This document shows, piece after piece, positions 1-8,008 of a stretch of DNA of 15,418 nucleotides. The notes beneath the pieces are model-generated. The model was given only the letters and a program-made list of their open reading frames with translations. It did no database searches and was not told where the DNA came from. Position numbers and translations under genes: made by a program. Within the stretch, counting starts at the first letter, position 1. Each line of letters begins with the position of its first letter. This DNA is from Pseudomonadota bacterium (GTDB lineage Bacteria; Pseudomonadota; Gammaproteobacteria; Xanthomonadales; Marinicellaceae): contig QQUO01000104.1 in assembly GCA_008501575.1 (NCBI GenBank), forward strand, positions 1 through 15,418. Reading direction: 5' to 3'.

Positions 1-1
1 G

Positions 2-1837
2 CTTTTATCAGACAGTGATAATCCATCGCCGATAAATATTGGCACCTTGAGCTATTTGGTATCCCAACTTGAGCATGACAGTACGATCAATGCTTTTTAT
101 CCACAAATTACCTGGCCAACTAAAAACAACCCCCAAGAACTGGCGATTGATTTAACTTCTAAAGGTCAGCTTGATTATGCGGTATTGATTAACTTTTCTG
201 AACATGATGATCGCTATGAAGCAGAGCTGACTTTACGCAATCAGAACTCAGTTATATCTAAAACCACCTTAGAATCCAATCAGCTACTGAGTCTGACACA
301 GCATATAAGCCAATGGATTAATCAAACTTTATCCTCTGTAGAAAATGTCCAGCCTTCATCGAATAACTCCCTTCTAACGAATGATGATTATGCCCTACAA
401 AGTTACATTCAAGGCATCACTGAACAACAATTAAACCAGGATTATTATAAAGCCAGAGAATATTTTGAAGCTGCTGTACAGAAAGACCCCCAATTTAAGG
501 TGGCCTGGGTGCAACTGGCTTATGTTAAATTAAAACTGAATCAATTTAGCGAAGCCATCAGCATCGCGGATACTTTTCTGCCGCAAGCCATCTCTGACCA
601 TGACAAAGGATTACAATTTGATTTTAATCACATTAAAGCATTGGCTTACAGTTACATGCAGCAAAAACAAAAAGCCAAAGATTATATTGAACAGTCTATT
701 GAGTCCATCGAAAACAATCCGAGCCCACTGAAGAAAATTCATAATTTAAAATCCATGGTTTTATTGGCCTACCTGATACAGGATTGGGACATGGCTTTAG
801 AAAACCTTGATGAACAATTAATGTTAAGTGAAAACTACTACCCCTTAGATCATCAATTGGCTTCCATTTATTTCAGTCAAGCTGAAGTTTATATCTCTAA
901 AACAGAGTACCCGAAAGCAAAAGAAGCCTTAAACAAAGCCATTCATTATTATTCGCAAGATTATAACCCTGACAATATGCTGATGAGTTATGCATTAATC
1001 AACACCATCAACTTGATAGAATCTGATTATGAACAGGGTGTCCAAGTTGCCAATCAGGCAGAAGCACTTTTGGATGAAACAAACTTACCTCATCAAGAAA
1101 TGCAGTATTTAATTTACACCAGTTTAATCTTTAACTTAACAGGGCGTTTTGATCGATCAGAAAAGTACATAGCACGTATGGCCAAGCTGGCTGAAGAGAC
1201 AGACATCAAAAGGTATTATATTATGTTGGAGGTTGTAAGAATGCATGCCTTTTACGTGCAAGATAAATTCGTCGAAGCTTATAACCATGCCAGTGCCATT
1301 AAAAACACCCTTGAAAATAATTATTTACCTGAAGAGATGGCGATAATTTACAGCTGGGTTACGCTGATATCGAGCCGAGTCCTGCCACCTGAACAGGCAT
1401 TGAAGTTTTATCAGGAGATTATCGAAAAAATCCCCACTCTCATGGATAATTATTACTCCGACTTCCAGCGGGCCAAGGGGCATATTTTGGTCAGACTTGG
1501 GCAAACTGAAGAGGGTTTGGAGATGCTTAAAAAAGTCGAAAAAAGTTACCGGGAATTAAATGAAAAACATGCGGCTAACTATGTCGGCTTCGAAATTCTT
1601 GCCATCCTATTAAACCATCCCGAAAAAGAATACCAGTCCGTTATTAACCGCCTCGATGCCAATACAAGCTACGACTATTTGTTCTTTAAACTAAAAGCCC
1701 AGTTTAAAGCCAGGGAGTCAGACTATTTAGCCGCCGCTATGCTGATGCAGGAAAACAAACTCAAAGCCAACCAATTATGGACGGCTAAAGATCAGTTGTT
1801 ATTGGAAGAATATATGCAGAAGAGTCAGCATGATTGA
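2..1837 (+). CDS. TPR-repeat protein, 5' truncated by the window edge (C-terminal part of a probable regulator)
   Basis: The frame is open from base 2, so the gene begins before the window; the TTG at 47 has no convincing Shine-Dalgarno sequence and is probably internal. The visible ~611 residues start with an alpha/beta-looking segment (about nt 2-350). From about nt 385 there is a long alpha-helical array with TPR character: the stretch reading YYKAREYFEAAVQKDPQFKV is a textbook TPR helix pair, and weaker repeats continue almost to the stop. No membrane segment or catalytic motif is visible. The arrangement (a short domain, then a TPR array starting near a 'SYIQG' segment) resembles the C-terminal half of CadC-type winged-helix/TPR regulators, but the DNA-binding part would lie outside the window, so this identity is inference. 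No clear intrinsic terminator follows. A relation to the downstream secreted-protein operon cannot be shown. Confidence 0.8.
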   Translation, partial: LLSDSDNPSPINIGTLSYLVSQLEHDSTINAFYPQITWPTKNNPQELAIDLTSKGQLDYAVLINFSEHDDRYEAELTLRNQNSVISKTTLESNQLLSLTQHISQWINQTLSSVENVQPSSNNSLLTNDDYALQSYIQGITEQQLNQDYYKAREYFEAAVQKDPQFKVAWVQLAYVKLKLNQFSEAISIADTFLPQAISDHDKGLQFDFNHIKALAYSYMQQKQKAKDYIEQSIESIENNPSPLKKIHNLKSMVLLAYLIQDWDMALENLDEQLMLSENYYPLDHQLASIYFSQAEVYISKTEYPKAKEALNKAIHYYSQDYNPDNMLMSYALINTINLIESDYEQGVQVANQAEALLDETNLPHQEMQYLIYTSLIFNLTGRFDRSEKYIARMAKLAEETDIKRYYIMLEVVRMHAFYVQDKFVEAYNHASAIKNTLENNYLPEEMAIIYSWVTLISSRVLPPEQALKFYQEIIEKIPTLMDNYYSDFQRAKGHILVRLGQTEEGLEMLKKVEKSYRELNEKHAANYVGFEILAILLNHPEKEYQSVINRLDANTSYDYLFFKLKAQFKARESDYLAAAMLMQENKLKANQLWTAKDQLLLEEYMQKSQHD

Positions 1838-2110
1838 GTTAACCGGTACGTTTTATGTAATCGGTACACAATAGCCATATTCCCCCTCAATTCCATTCTT
1901 ACACGAAATATTTGACTTAAGCCGCTGATAGAATGGCTTATTATCCATCAAATTAATGACTTTTAGTTAGTCATGTTAACACAGCACCATAGTCCTTGAT
2001 GTCGAAAATCTCTTCTAACTTCTTGGTATGGCGTATCTTTAAGCTATTCGTTTTAGAACTTACCAAAAAATAATTCCTACCTAATTGTTGGGTTCATGCC
2101 TGAGCAAATC
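1838..2110. other. Intergenic stretch without a recognisable gene
   Basis: This stretch lies between the TPR gene and the promoter-like element of the next operon. I see no open frame with coding character and no RNA gene. The only local structure is a small inverted repeat, ATGACT / AGTCAT with a 7-nt loop near 1956-1975. It has no T-tract and is not a convincing terminator. Confidence 0.5.
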
Positions 2111-2149
2111 AAATTAATTGGCAGTCATTTGTAACGCTTTGCGTACTTA
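2111..2149 (+). promoter_or_regulatory. Shared ECF-type promoter element, copy A
   Basis: A 39-bp block with core TTGGCAGTCATT, a 7-nt variable stretch and CTTTGCGTACTTA is found again upstream of the fibre gene at 9844 (34 of 39 positions identical, no gaps). In both copies the block ends exactly 34 nt before the chosen ATG. The mismatches cluster in the central spacer, as expected for -35 and -10 elements recognised by one factor. A GCGTA-type -10 and a GGCAGT-type -35 about 15 nt apart fit the general architecture of ECF sigma promoters. The obvious candidate factor is the sigma encoded at 4013-4573. Recognition by that sigma is inference. Confidence 0.65.
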
Positions 2150-2183
2150 TTATTACTTCACATAGTAAAGAAGGATGTATGAA

Positions 2184-2447
2184 ATGTTAAAGAGAGTTTT
2201 ACAACGCAACAAAGTGCTTTCTCTTTTGGTGTTGGGCTTGGTGTTTAGCCAATCTTTTGCCCAATATGAAATGAGAAAGCACACCATTAACAGTGGAGGT
2301 CAAACCAGTACAGGTGGAAGCTATCAAGTTTCTGGAAGTATCGGCCAGATTGATGCCAGCAATGAATTAGCAGGTGGCAATTTTTCGCTCAATGGCGGGT
2401 TTTGGCACCCGAATAATGATTTAATTTTTAAAAACGGATTTGAATAA
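2184..2447 (+). CDS. Small secreted protein with C-terminal DLIFKNGFE motif
   Basis: An 87-residue protein. I chose ATG 2184 over ATG 2175 because AAAGAAGGA sits directly against the earlier codon but 9 nt before the later one, and because the distance to the promoter element then matches the second operon exactly. A basic start and hydrophobic stretch (KVLSLLVLGLVFSQSFA) form a Sec signal peptide, probably cleaved after SFA. The mature ~60 residues are Gly/Ser/Asn rich (HTINSGGQTSTGGSYQVSGS), with the look of a short beta repeat. The last nine residues, DLIFKNGFE, recur as DLIYLNGFE in the small secreted protein at 8009-8404. It is first in an operon with the large fibre-like gene, which starts 15 bp downstream after an AGGAG site. 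Function unknown; probably extracellular or periplasmic. Confidence 0.8.
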   Translation: MLKRVLQRNKVLSLLVLGLVFSQSFAQYEMRKHTINSGGQTSTGGSYQVSGSIGQIDASNELAGGNFSLNGGFWHPNNDLIFKNGFE

Positions 2448-2462
2448 TCCAGGAGCAATGAA

Positions 2463-3839
2463 ATGAACATAAAAATAAAGACACAACTATTACTTGTTTT
2501 ATTAATGGGGTCGCTATCATGTTTAGCGGAGACGGGACCTTTTGAAAGTGAATTTGAAGGTTATGAAGAAGGTCAGGAAGAAAATAAAAATTTACCCATT
2601 TTTGCCGCAGTAGGCAGTGGTTTTAATTATCAGGGCGAGTTATTAAATGTGGGTGTAGCAGCCAACGGTAATTTTGATTTTTCTTTCGGATTATTTGATG
2701 CGGCGGTTGGCGGAAATCAGATCGGTGGTAATGTTATTAAAGGCAACAGGCCGGTTACAAATGGCTTATTCTCAATAGAAGGTATAGATTTTGGCGATGC
2801 GGTTTATGACGGTGATGAATTATGGTTAAGGGTAACTGTTCGAGAAACCGGTAACCCTGGCAGTGAAACCACCTTGAGTCCACGTCAAAAAATAAGTGCT
2901 GTCCCATATGCGGTTCAGGCGGATTATTTAGGGCCAATTGGTGCCTCAAACGGTGATGTTTTGACATTTATTGGCGGTGAATGGGTGCCTTCATCATCCG
3001 GCGGTACCTCGCCATGGTCCGTGTCAGGTTCCAATATTTATTACAGTACCGGCCTTGTAGGTATAGGGGTAACAAATCCATCAGCCTCATTTCATGTGAA
3101 CTCACCAAATGTAGTTCCAGCCATCTTTGATGGAGGATCATCAATGTATGTGTTGTACCGTGAAAATGGTGTTAACAGGGGATATATTGGATCATACCAA
3201 AACCCATCAACACCCGGAATTAATGATGAAGACTTTGAAATTGGTACCTTTATGGGTTCTGTGGGTAGTGTTCATATTGCCACTGGAAACAATGAGCCCA
3301 GACTGACTGTCACCGCCGATGGTGATGTCGGTATTGGTTCGGTGAGTCCGATGGCAGATCTAATGATTGAAGCGGATGATCAAGGTGAAGTTTTAAGGGC
3401 CAGGATTAATTCAAGTACAAAATTCCATGTTAATGGCAATGGTGGAACAGCCATTGGCGCTTATTCCACTCCTCCTGCTGATGGTTTATACGTAAATGGT
3501 GATTTAAGACAGCCACTGGCTAGTAATGGGTTTATGAAGTATATGGTACATGTTTATTGTGGAAGTAGTCCTTCAATAGTCAAACAGTATAATGGTATCG
3601 GTAATGGTACAATAACAGTTTCAGGTTCAAGCGCGGGTCAATGCGTTGTTGATTTCCCTACTAATATTGATAATCGTTATTGGCAAGTCTCTGTTGTCTA
3701 TGGATCCACGTCGGCGTCGGGTCAAAAAGCGGCCAATTGTCGATTAGATACAGGATCAACCGATAAACTGTTTTGTAATGTGTCGAGATTAGACCAGGTC
3801 TTATTGGTTCCCGGCAATATCATGATTTTAATTTATTAA
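2463..3839 (+). CDS. Large secreted tail-fibre-like beta protein
   Basis: A 458-residue protein with a clear Sec signal peptide (about residues 1-22, cut near LSCLA/ET) followed by an acidic stretch (28-40). Residues 52-150 form a recognisable beta domain seen in many fibre-like exported proteins (GFNYQGELLN ... TNGLF ... LWLRVTV ... LSPRQKISAVPYAVQA). Three copies of a G-[LDG]-[VT]-[GA]-IG-x4-P-x-A type motif follow (near 198-212, 288-302 and 328-342). This motif is common in trimeric phage-tail-fibre-like shafts. The C-terminal ~100 residues carry four cysteines (366, 394, 426, 438), which could form two disulfides outside the cytoplasm. There is no S74-type chaperone, no outer-membrane anchor and no lipobox. 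No phage genes surround it, so it is better read as a host extracellular fibre than a phage tail protein. It is second in the operon driven from 2111-2149. Confidence 0.8.
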   Translation: MNIKIKTQLLLVLLMGSLSCLAETGPFESEFEGYEEGQEENKNLPIFAAVGSGFNYQGELLNVGVAANGNFDFSFGLFDAAVGGNQIGGNVIKGNRPVTNGLFSIEGIDFGDAVYDGDELWLRVTVRETGNPGSETTLSPRQKISAVPYAVQADYLGPIGASNGDVLTFIGGEWVPSSSGGTSPWSVSGSNIYYSTGLVGIGVTNPSASFHVNSPNVVPAIFDGGSSMYVLYRENGVNRGYIGSYQNPSTPGINDEDFEIGTFMGSVGSVHIATGNNEPRLTVTADGDVGIGSVSPMADLMIEADDQGEVLRARINSSTKFHVNGNGGTAIGAYSTPPADGLYVNGDLRQPLASNGFMKYMVHVYCGSSPSIVKQYNGIGNGTITVSGSSAGQCVVDFPTNIDNRYWQVSVVYGSTSASGQKAANCRLDTGSTDKLFCNVSRLDQVLLVPGNIMILIY

Positions 3840-3859
3840 ACAGTAAACTGTTCCAAGGC

Positions 3860-3882
3860 GAGAGTGGGGTATTCTCACTCTC
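3860..3882 (+). terminator. Possible hairpin terminator after the fibre operon
   Basis: GAGAGTG (3860-3866) and CACTCTC (3876-3882) form a 7-bp stem with a 9-nt loop, 20 bp after the stop codon. No T-tract follows directly, so this is a weak call. A run of eight T on the + strand lies further on, near 3962, after a GTGG/CCAC pair. Confidence 0.3.
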
Positions 3883-4012
3883 ACACAAATCATGGGTTCC
3901 AGTTTATAGTTTATCGAAAATAAGTTTTCATCACGCAGTAGGTGGGTCAAGATATGGCCACTTTTTTTTGTGTATTAACCAATTGATTGTAGTCGGCGGT
4001 TAATTTTGGACG

Positions 4013-4573
4013 TTAATTTAATTGTGCGTATATAAAGGCTTTGGCCTTATCCCAGTAGCGCATGGTGGTTCTTTCTGAAAGCCCCATAATTTCTGCAATT
4101 TGAACAAAGGTATAACCGCCATAAAAATGGTAAATTACAATGTTAGCCAATTGGGCATCTAACTTTTCCAGTTTAGTTAAGGCACGATCTATTTCCATGA
4201 TTTCGTTGGCAGATGTGACTTGGTTATTGATTTCTAAAAAGTAGTCATCTTGGTTATCATATTCATCGGTTGGGGTTCTTTTTATGGCTAATTTAGCTCT
4301 GGCATTATCAACTAAAATTTGGCGCATGGCTTGCGCTGCCAACTGATAAAAGTGTCTGGTTCCATCAATATTTAAATGATTGTTTTTGCCCAGTTTGATA
4401 TAGGCTTCATGTACCAGCGATGTGGTGTTTAATGTTAAATTACTTTTGTGGCTATATTTAACGCTGCGAGCCAGTGATTTTAGTTGATGATAAATAATAG
4501 GCAATATTTCATCCCAGGTATCGCTATCAATGCTTGAGTTATTCAATAATTTAGTTATATTACCTGCGTTCAA
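4013..4573 (-). CDS. ECF-family RNA polymerase sigma factor (TIGR02999-like)
   Basis: A 186-residue sigma-70-like factor with only regions 2 and 4. Region 2 covers about residues 18-95 (ILPIIYHQLKSLAR ... TTSLVHEAYIKL ... FYQLAAQAMRQILVDNARAK). Region 4 covers 120-185, with a helix-turn-helix in YTFVQIAEIMGLSERTTMRY. The pattern, including SLVHEAY and RQILVDNARAK, matches the TIGR02999 group often found beside Ser/Thr kinase genes. At the position where most ECF sigmas have acidic residues before LVQE, this protein has Thr50-Thr51-Ser52. The start is TTG 4573, seven nt after AAAGG; no ATG lies in frame before residue 126. No anti-sigma factor is visible nearby. The kinase gene lies upstream on the same strand, separated by a MITE-like insertion. 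Its own promoter is suggested by TATAAT at 4607-4602. Confidence 0.9.
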   Translation of the reverse strand: MNAGNITKLLNNSSIDSDTWDEILPIIYHQLKSLARSVKYSHKSNLTLNTTSLVHEAYIKLGKNNHLNIDGTRHFYQLAAQAMRQILVDNARAKLAIKRTPTDEYDNQDDYFLEINNQVTSANEIMEIDRALTKLEKLDAQLANIVIYHFYGGYTFVQIAEIMGLSERTTMRYWDKAKAFIYAQLN

Positions 4574-4601
4574 AATTTACCTTTAATCTTTTAATCTATT
4601 C

Positions 4602-4607
4602 ATTATA
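4602..4607 (-). promoter_or_regulatory. Candidate -10 box of the sigma factor gene
   Basis: On the - strand this hexamer reads TATAAT, a perfect sigma-70 -10, and predicts a transcript start near 4595, about 22 nt before the TTG start codon. No good -35 is visible at 16-18 nt. If real, it lets the sigma gene be transcribed independently of the kinase despite the insertion at 4693-4988. Confidence 0.4.
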
Positions 4608-4692
4608 GTCATTATTGCTTAATTTAAAGTTAACTGAATCTATGCAAATATGTGAGTTTGATTGTTTATTTTAATGGTTTTTGGTCGCCAAT

Positions 4693-4988
4693 CTAGTGTA
4701 GTGTCTTGAACTAATATGCCCTATGAGTGAATCATAAAATAGTCAGCTACAAGGCTTGTTTTCGCAGTAATAGTTAGTCTTATTCCCAGGAAACATAACG
4801 CCGTAGATGGCTGTTTTAGGGTTCACCCTTCGGGAAACCGCCACAAGCCTCATTACTGCGTCCCCTAAAGGGGCCTACTTTTGGTATCGTTCTTGATAAG
4901 GACTAAGGCCATTATCTACAAACGATGCCTTGTTATGAGACTTGTGGCGGTCTCTCATAGGACATATTAGTTCAAGACACTACACTAG
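4693..4988. mobile_element. MITE-like foldback element with 35-bp terminal inverted repeats
   Basis: The ends 4693-4727 and 4954-4988 are inverted copies of each other with 34 of 35 positions identical, starting CTAGTGTAGTGTCTTGAAC. CTAG stands at both outer edges and may be the duplicated 4-bp target (or part of the inverted repeat, since it is palindromic). The interior has further inverted pairs: CGCAGTAAT against ATTACTGCG, and CCGCCACAAG against CTTGTGGCGG. The whole element could therefore fold into a long branched hairpin. It has no open frame of note and no transposase, so it would depend on a transposase elsewhere. The right edge lies three bases past the kinase stop codon; the left edge is 119 bp before the sigma start. 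Confidence 0.75.
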
Positions 4989-4991
4989 CTA

Positions 4992-7634
4992 TCAGTTAAT
5001 GACATAAAAAGTGTCGTACCATTGATCTTCTGACACTAGGTCAAGTAATTGTTTTTTTGCTTGATGGAAATTTTCAAGTTCTGCAAGATCTCCGAGTTTT
5101 ATTTTTGAAAGCGCCAAACCAGTTTGGTGCTGCCAATAGGATCTGCCTTGGTTGAATTTTTTTACATCTGCTAAGGTACTTGCTTGAGTATAAAAGCTCT
5201 TAGCTTGTATGAAATCATTGTGATACATATTGATGTTACCCAGACTGGTTAACATCGTAATTTTAATTTCTGTTGGTAAATTATTATTTAAAGCTTCAGC
5301 TTCTATGTGCTGTCTTAATTTGATTTCATACAGCTCAATTTCTTTGTCGTTTGCTGACTTTAAGTACAAATCTGCAAAGCTTGTGTCAATTGATTTTATA
5401 ATGTAATGATCCTCTGGCACAATACTGAGGAAATAATTTAAAACGGTATTAAACAGTTGTTCTGCTTCGTTGAACTTTTGTAGTTCAACATATACAGTTG
5501 CCGTATAAGAAAGTAGGCCGTGGTAGGCAGGCTCTCTTGACATATTAAGGTCTTTGTAAGTTTGTTTTGCTTCGTCTAAGAATTTAATCGATTGATCAAA
5601 CCTCCCCAGTTTATTTAAATTTTTAGCGCGACTTATGAGCCCAACAAAATCATCATAGCCATGAGTTACAAGAGCAAAATTCCTACTTTTAACATGTAAT
5701 TCTTCAGCTTCTTTATAACGGCCCATACTACTCAGTAAATCAGCCCTTGAGGCCATAACACTTTGGAGATAGGGGTTGAATTTACTTTGTAATGCTTTTT
5801 CAAAGTTGATTTGAGCTTGCTCTAAATAAATCAGCGCTTGATCGTCAGAGAGGTCGTCAAGGAATAAAGCGTATTGGTAAAAGTAGACCAGGCCTATTTC
5901 CATGTAATGGTTGGTTGCTTTGACTTTAGCGGCTGCTTTTTCTAAGTAGTGCTTTGCTTCCTCATCATTTTGTTGGCCCTTGTATATTCTTGCGAGGGTT
6001 AGATAAGTTCTACTCATCTGTGTGCTTTTTATTTCAAAATCGCTGACTTTATCAAGCATGGTTTGAATGTGGTTTAAAGCAATGTCGTACTCACCAACAT
6101 CTGTGTGGGCCCATCCAATTACATTTGAATATTTAACAAATGAATTGATATTTGTCGCATTTGTCAATCGATTTTCATAATAATCAATCGCAATATTGGT
6201 ATACTCCAATTCTTTAACCCTGTTACCAATTTGGCCATATATTAATCCAATATTTGCAGCTATTTCCGCTTTGATATAGGGATCTTTGATGTCATCGAAA
6301 TCATATTTATTGATGCCCGTTTCAAACATTTCCTTCACTGAAATATTGGTAGAGCCGCCTTGTTTAGGTGATGCAGACACCAGTATTTTGTTTAAGAAGT
6401 CGAGCATGGCTTCTGATTTTTGAGCTTCTTGTAATTTTAAACTAACTTGCTGCTGATAGATAAAAGCAGCCAAAGCTACTGAGATAAAAATAAGGGTTGA
6501 TAATGTACTGGCAAGTTTGTTTCTTTGAAATAACATCTTGGCTTTGTAGTAAAAACTGTCTTTGATGGCGGAAATAGGTTTTTTAGCTAAATAATTTTTA
6601 ATATCAAGTGCCAAATTAAACACTGATACATACCTGCGTGAAGGATCAACATGCATGGCTTTATTGATGATGTTTTCCAAAGGTCCTTTAATTTTTGCCC
6701 GGCCATAAGGCAGCGGGTGGCTTAATGCAAGTTTATTGATATCGATTGGTTTGGGTGAATTGATGATCTTTATTTTATCGGCTATGGATATTTCAGATAA
6801 GTCGAAGCGTTTGGTATTGGTTAGAATTTCGAACAGCACCACACCCAGGGAATAGATATCTGTGGCAATAGTGCAAAGTTCTCCATTGATTTGTTCAGGT
6901 GCGGCATAATCAGGCGTAAATACTTGGGTTTGGGTTTGTTGGCTTTGGTTAACATCGATAATTTTGGCAATGCCGAAGTCGAGTAATTTAATTTGGTTAT
7001 GTGAATCGACCATGATATTGTCAGGCTTGAGGTCTCGATGAATAATTAGATTACTGTGTGCGAAAGCCACCGCATCACATATTTGTAAAAATAAATTAAG
7101 CCGATCATTCAGTGATGGCTTTTGTTCAATACAAAAGTGCTTAATGTTTTGTCCTTCAACCCAGCGGGTGGCGATATACGGAATGTTGTTGTCAGAAATG
7201 CCAGCGTCGATGAGGCTGGCAATGTTTTTATGTTGCAGCCTGGATAAAACCTGCTTTTCATTTTGGAATTTATTTTTTAAATCTTGATTTATCAGTTCGA
7301 CACGGATAATTTTTAGCGCCACTTTGATAGGAACATCAGCACTCATTGACTGTGCCAGATAAATACGGCCCATGCCACCGGTTGCAACTTTTTCAATGAT
7401 TTTAAAATTGCCGATTATTTCAGGTTGTGGACCATCTAAAGCAAATTCGCTGAACTTACCCGGATAATCGTTCATGAATTGATTGCCTTTTGCCGTCAAC
7501 ATTTTCATGACGAGATCGATAATCTTTTGATTACCAGCGGCTTTTGTTTCAACAAACCTCGGTCGATCTTCTTCTGGAAGCAGGAGGGCTTGATCAAAAA
7601 TCGATTCTATTGACTTCCAGTTTTTTTTATTCAT
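4992..7634 (-). CDS. Membrane Ser/Thr protein kinase with extracytoplasmic TPR region
   Basis: An 880-residue Hanks-type (PknB-like) kinase. Kinase motifs appear in order: glycine-rich loop VATGGMGRIYLA (83-94), ATP-anchoring Lys108 in VALKII, catalytic loop HRDLKPDN (199-206, Asp201), DFG (219-221), AAPEQ (244-248) and DIYSLGVVLFEIL (259-271). All catalytic residues are present. An N-terminal ~70-residue extension precedes it. One membrane segment lies at about 376-395. The remaining ~485 residues are helical TPR-like repeats, probably periplasmic, as in kinase-TPR proteins paired with ECF sigmas. The ATG start has only a weak ribosome site. The gene is upstream of the ECF sigma on the same strand, so substrate and regulator roles for that sigma are plausible but not shown. 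A MITE-like element lies just past the stop and another ends about 65 bp before the start. Confidence 0.92.
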   Translation of the reverse strand: MNKKNWKSIESIFDQALLLPEEDRPRFVETKAAGNQKIIDLVMKMLTAKGNQFMNDYPGKFSEFALDGPQPEIIGNFKIIEKVATGGMGRIYLAQSMSADVPIKVALKIIRVELINQDLKNKFQNEKQVLSRLQHKNIASLIDAGISDNNIPYIATRWVEGQNIKHFCIEQKPSLNDRLNLFLQICDAVAFAHSNLIIHRDLKPDNIMVDSHNQIKLLDFGIAKIIDVNQSQQTQTQVFTPDYAAPEQINGELCTIATDIYSLGVVLFEILTNTKRFDLSEISIADKIKIINSPKPIDINKLALSHPLPYGRAKIKGPLENIINKAMHVDPSRRYVSVFNLALDIKNYLAKKPISAIKDSFYYKAKMLFQRNKLASTLSTLIFISVALAAFIYQQQVSLKLQEAQKSEAMLDFLNKILVSASPKQGGSTNISVKEMFETGINKYDFDDIKDPYIKAEIAANIGLIYGQIGNRVKELEYTNIAIDYYENRLTNATNINSFVKYSNVIGWAHTDVGEYDIALNHIQTMLDKVSDFEIKSTQMSRTYLTLARIYKGQQNDEEAKHYLEKAAAKVKATNHYMEIGLVYFYQYALFLDDLSDDQALIYLEQAQINFEKALQSKFNPYLQSVMASRADLLSSMGRYKEAEELHVKSRNFALVTHGYDDFVGLISRAKNLNKLGRFDQSIKFLDEAKQTYKDLNMSREPAYHGLLSYTATVYVELQKFNEAEQLFNTVLNYFLSIVPEDHYIIKSIDTSFADLYLKSANDKEIELYEIKLRQHIEAEALNNNLPTEIKITMLTSLGNINMYHNDFIQAKSFYTQASTLADVKKFNQGRSYWQHQTGLALSKIKLGDLAELENFHQAKKQLLDLVSEDQWYDTFYVIN

Positions 7635-7699
7635 GCTTCATTGATTTGGCTCAATCCGAGTTTATTATCGTGCCATAAGATAATCTAAATTGATACTAA

Positions 7700-7865
7700 T
7701 ATGAGGTATATTAATAACTAAGGACGAATGGGATGGAGATCCACATTGAGATAGTTTTATCTCAAAAAAATGAAGCTATAGTGGTTCTACAGGTTGATTT
7801 TTTGAGGGAAAAATAGCCGATGTGGGTTTCATTGCCACCGTTTTTAGTTATTAATATACCTCATA
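7700..7865. mobile_element. Second, short MITE-like foldback element
   Basis: Positions 7700-7721 and 7844-7865 are perfect 22-bp inverted copies beginning TATGAGGTATATTAATAAC. If the outer TA is a duplicated target dinucleotide, the terminal repeat is 20 bp and the pattern resembles Tc1/mariner-IS630-derived MITEs (inference). Inside are a GAGATA/TATCTC hairpin (7748-7763) and a CCACAT/ATGTGG pair. There is no coding sequence. It shares no obvious sequence with the element at 4693-4988, so a different transposase family is likely. It sits between the terminator of the secreted-protein operon and the kinase start, where it could affect kinase expression. Confidence 0.65.
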
Positions 7866-7947
7866 CTATATTGTAACTGATGATGTGCAAATAATAGGAC
7901 AGAAAAATGATGAAATGTTTTTAAAAAAAGTGAGTGTTTACTGATTT

Positions 7948-7980
7948 AAAAAAATAAAAAGCCAGCAATAGGTTGCCGGC
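7948..7980 (-). terminator. Intrinsic terminator of the 8009-9844 operon
   Basis: On the - strand GCCGGCAA, loop CCTA and TTGCTGGC form an 8-bp stem (one G-U pair), followed by TTTTTATTTTTTT. It lies 28 bp after the stop of the small secreted protein gene. Confidence 0.85.
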
Positions 7981-8008
7981 TTTGTGAATGGTTATAAAAG
8001 GTGAATAC

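Noticed and set aside
47..49. TTG as the start of the first gene
   Set aside because: The frame is open to the left edge and no ribosome site precedes it. The gene most likely begins outside the window.
2463..3839. Reading the fibre-like protein as evidence of a prophage
   Set aside because: No capsid, terminase, integrase or other tail genes are in the window, and the protein has a Sec signal peptide, which phage tail fibres lack.
4728..4953. Search for a transposase remnant inside the element between kinase and sigma
   Set aside because: No frame of useful length or with DDE-like content was found. The interior is made of inverted repeats.
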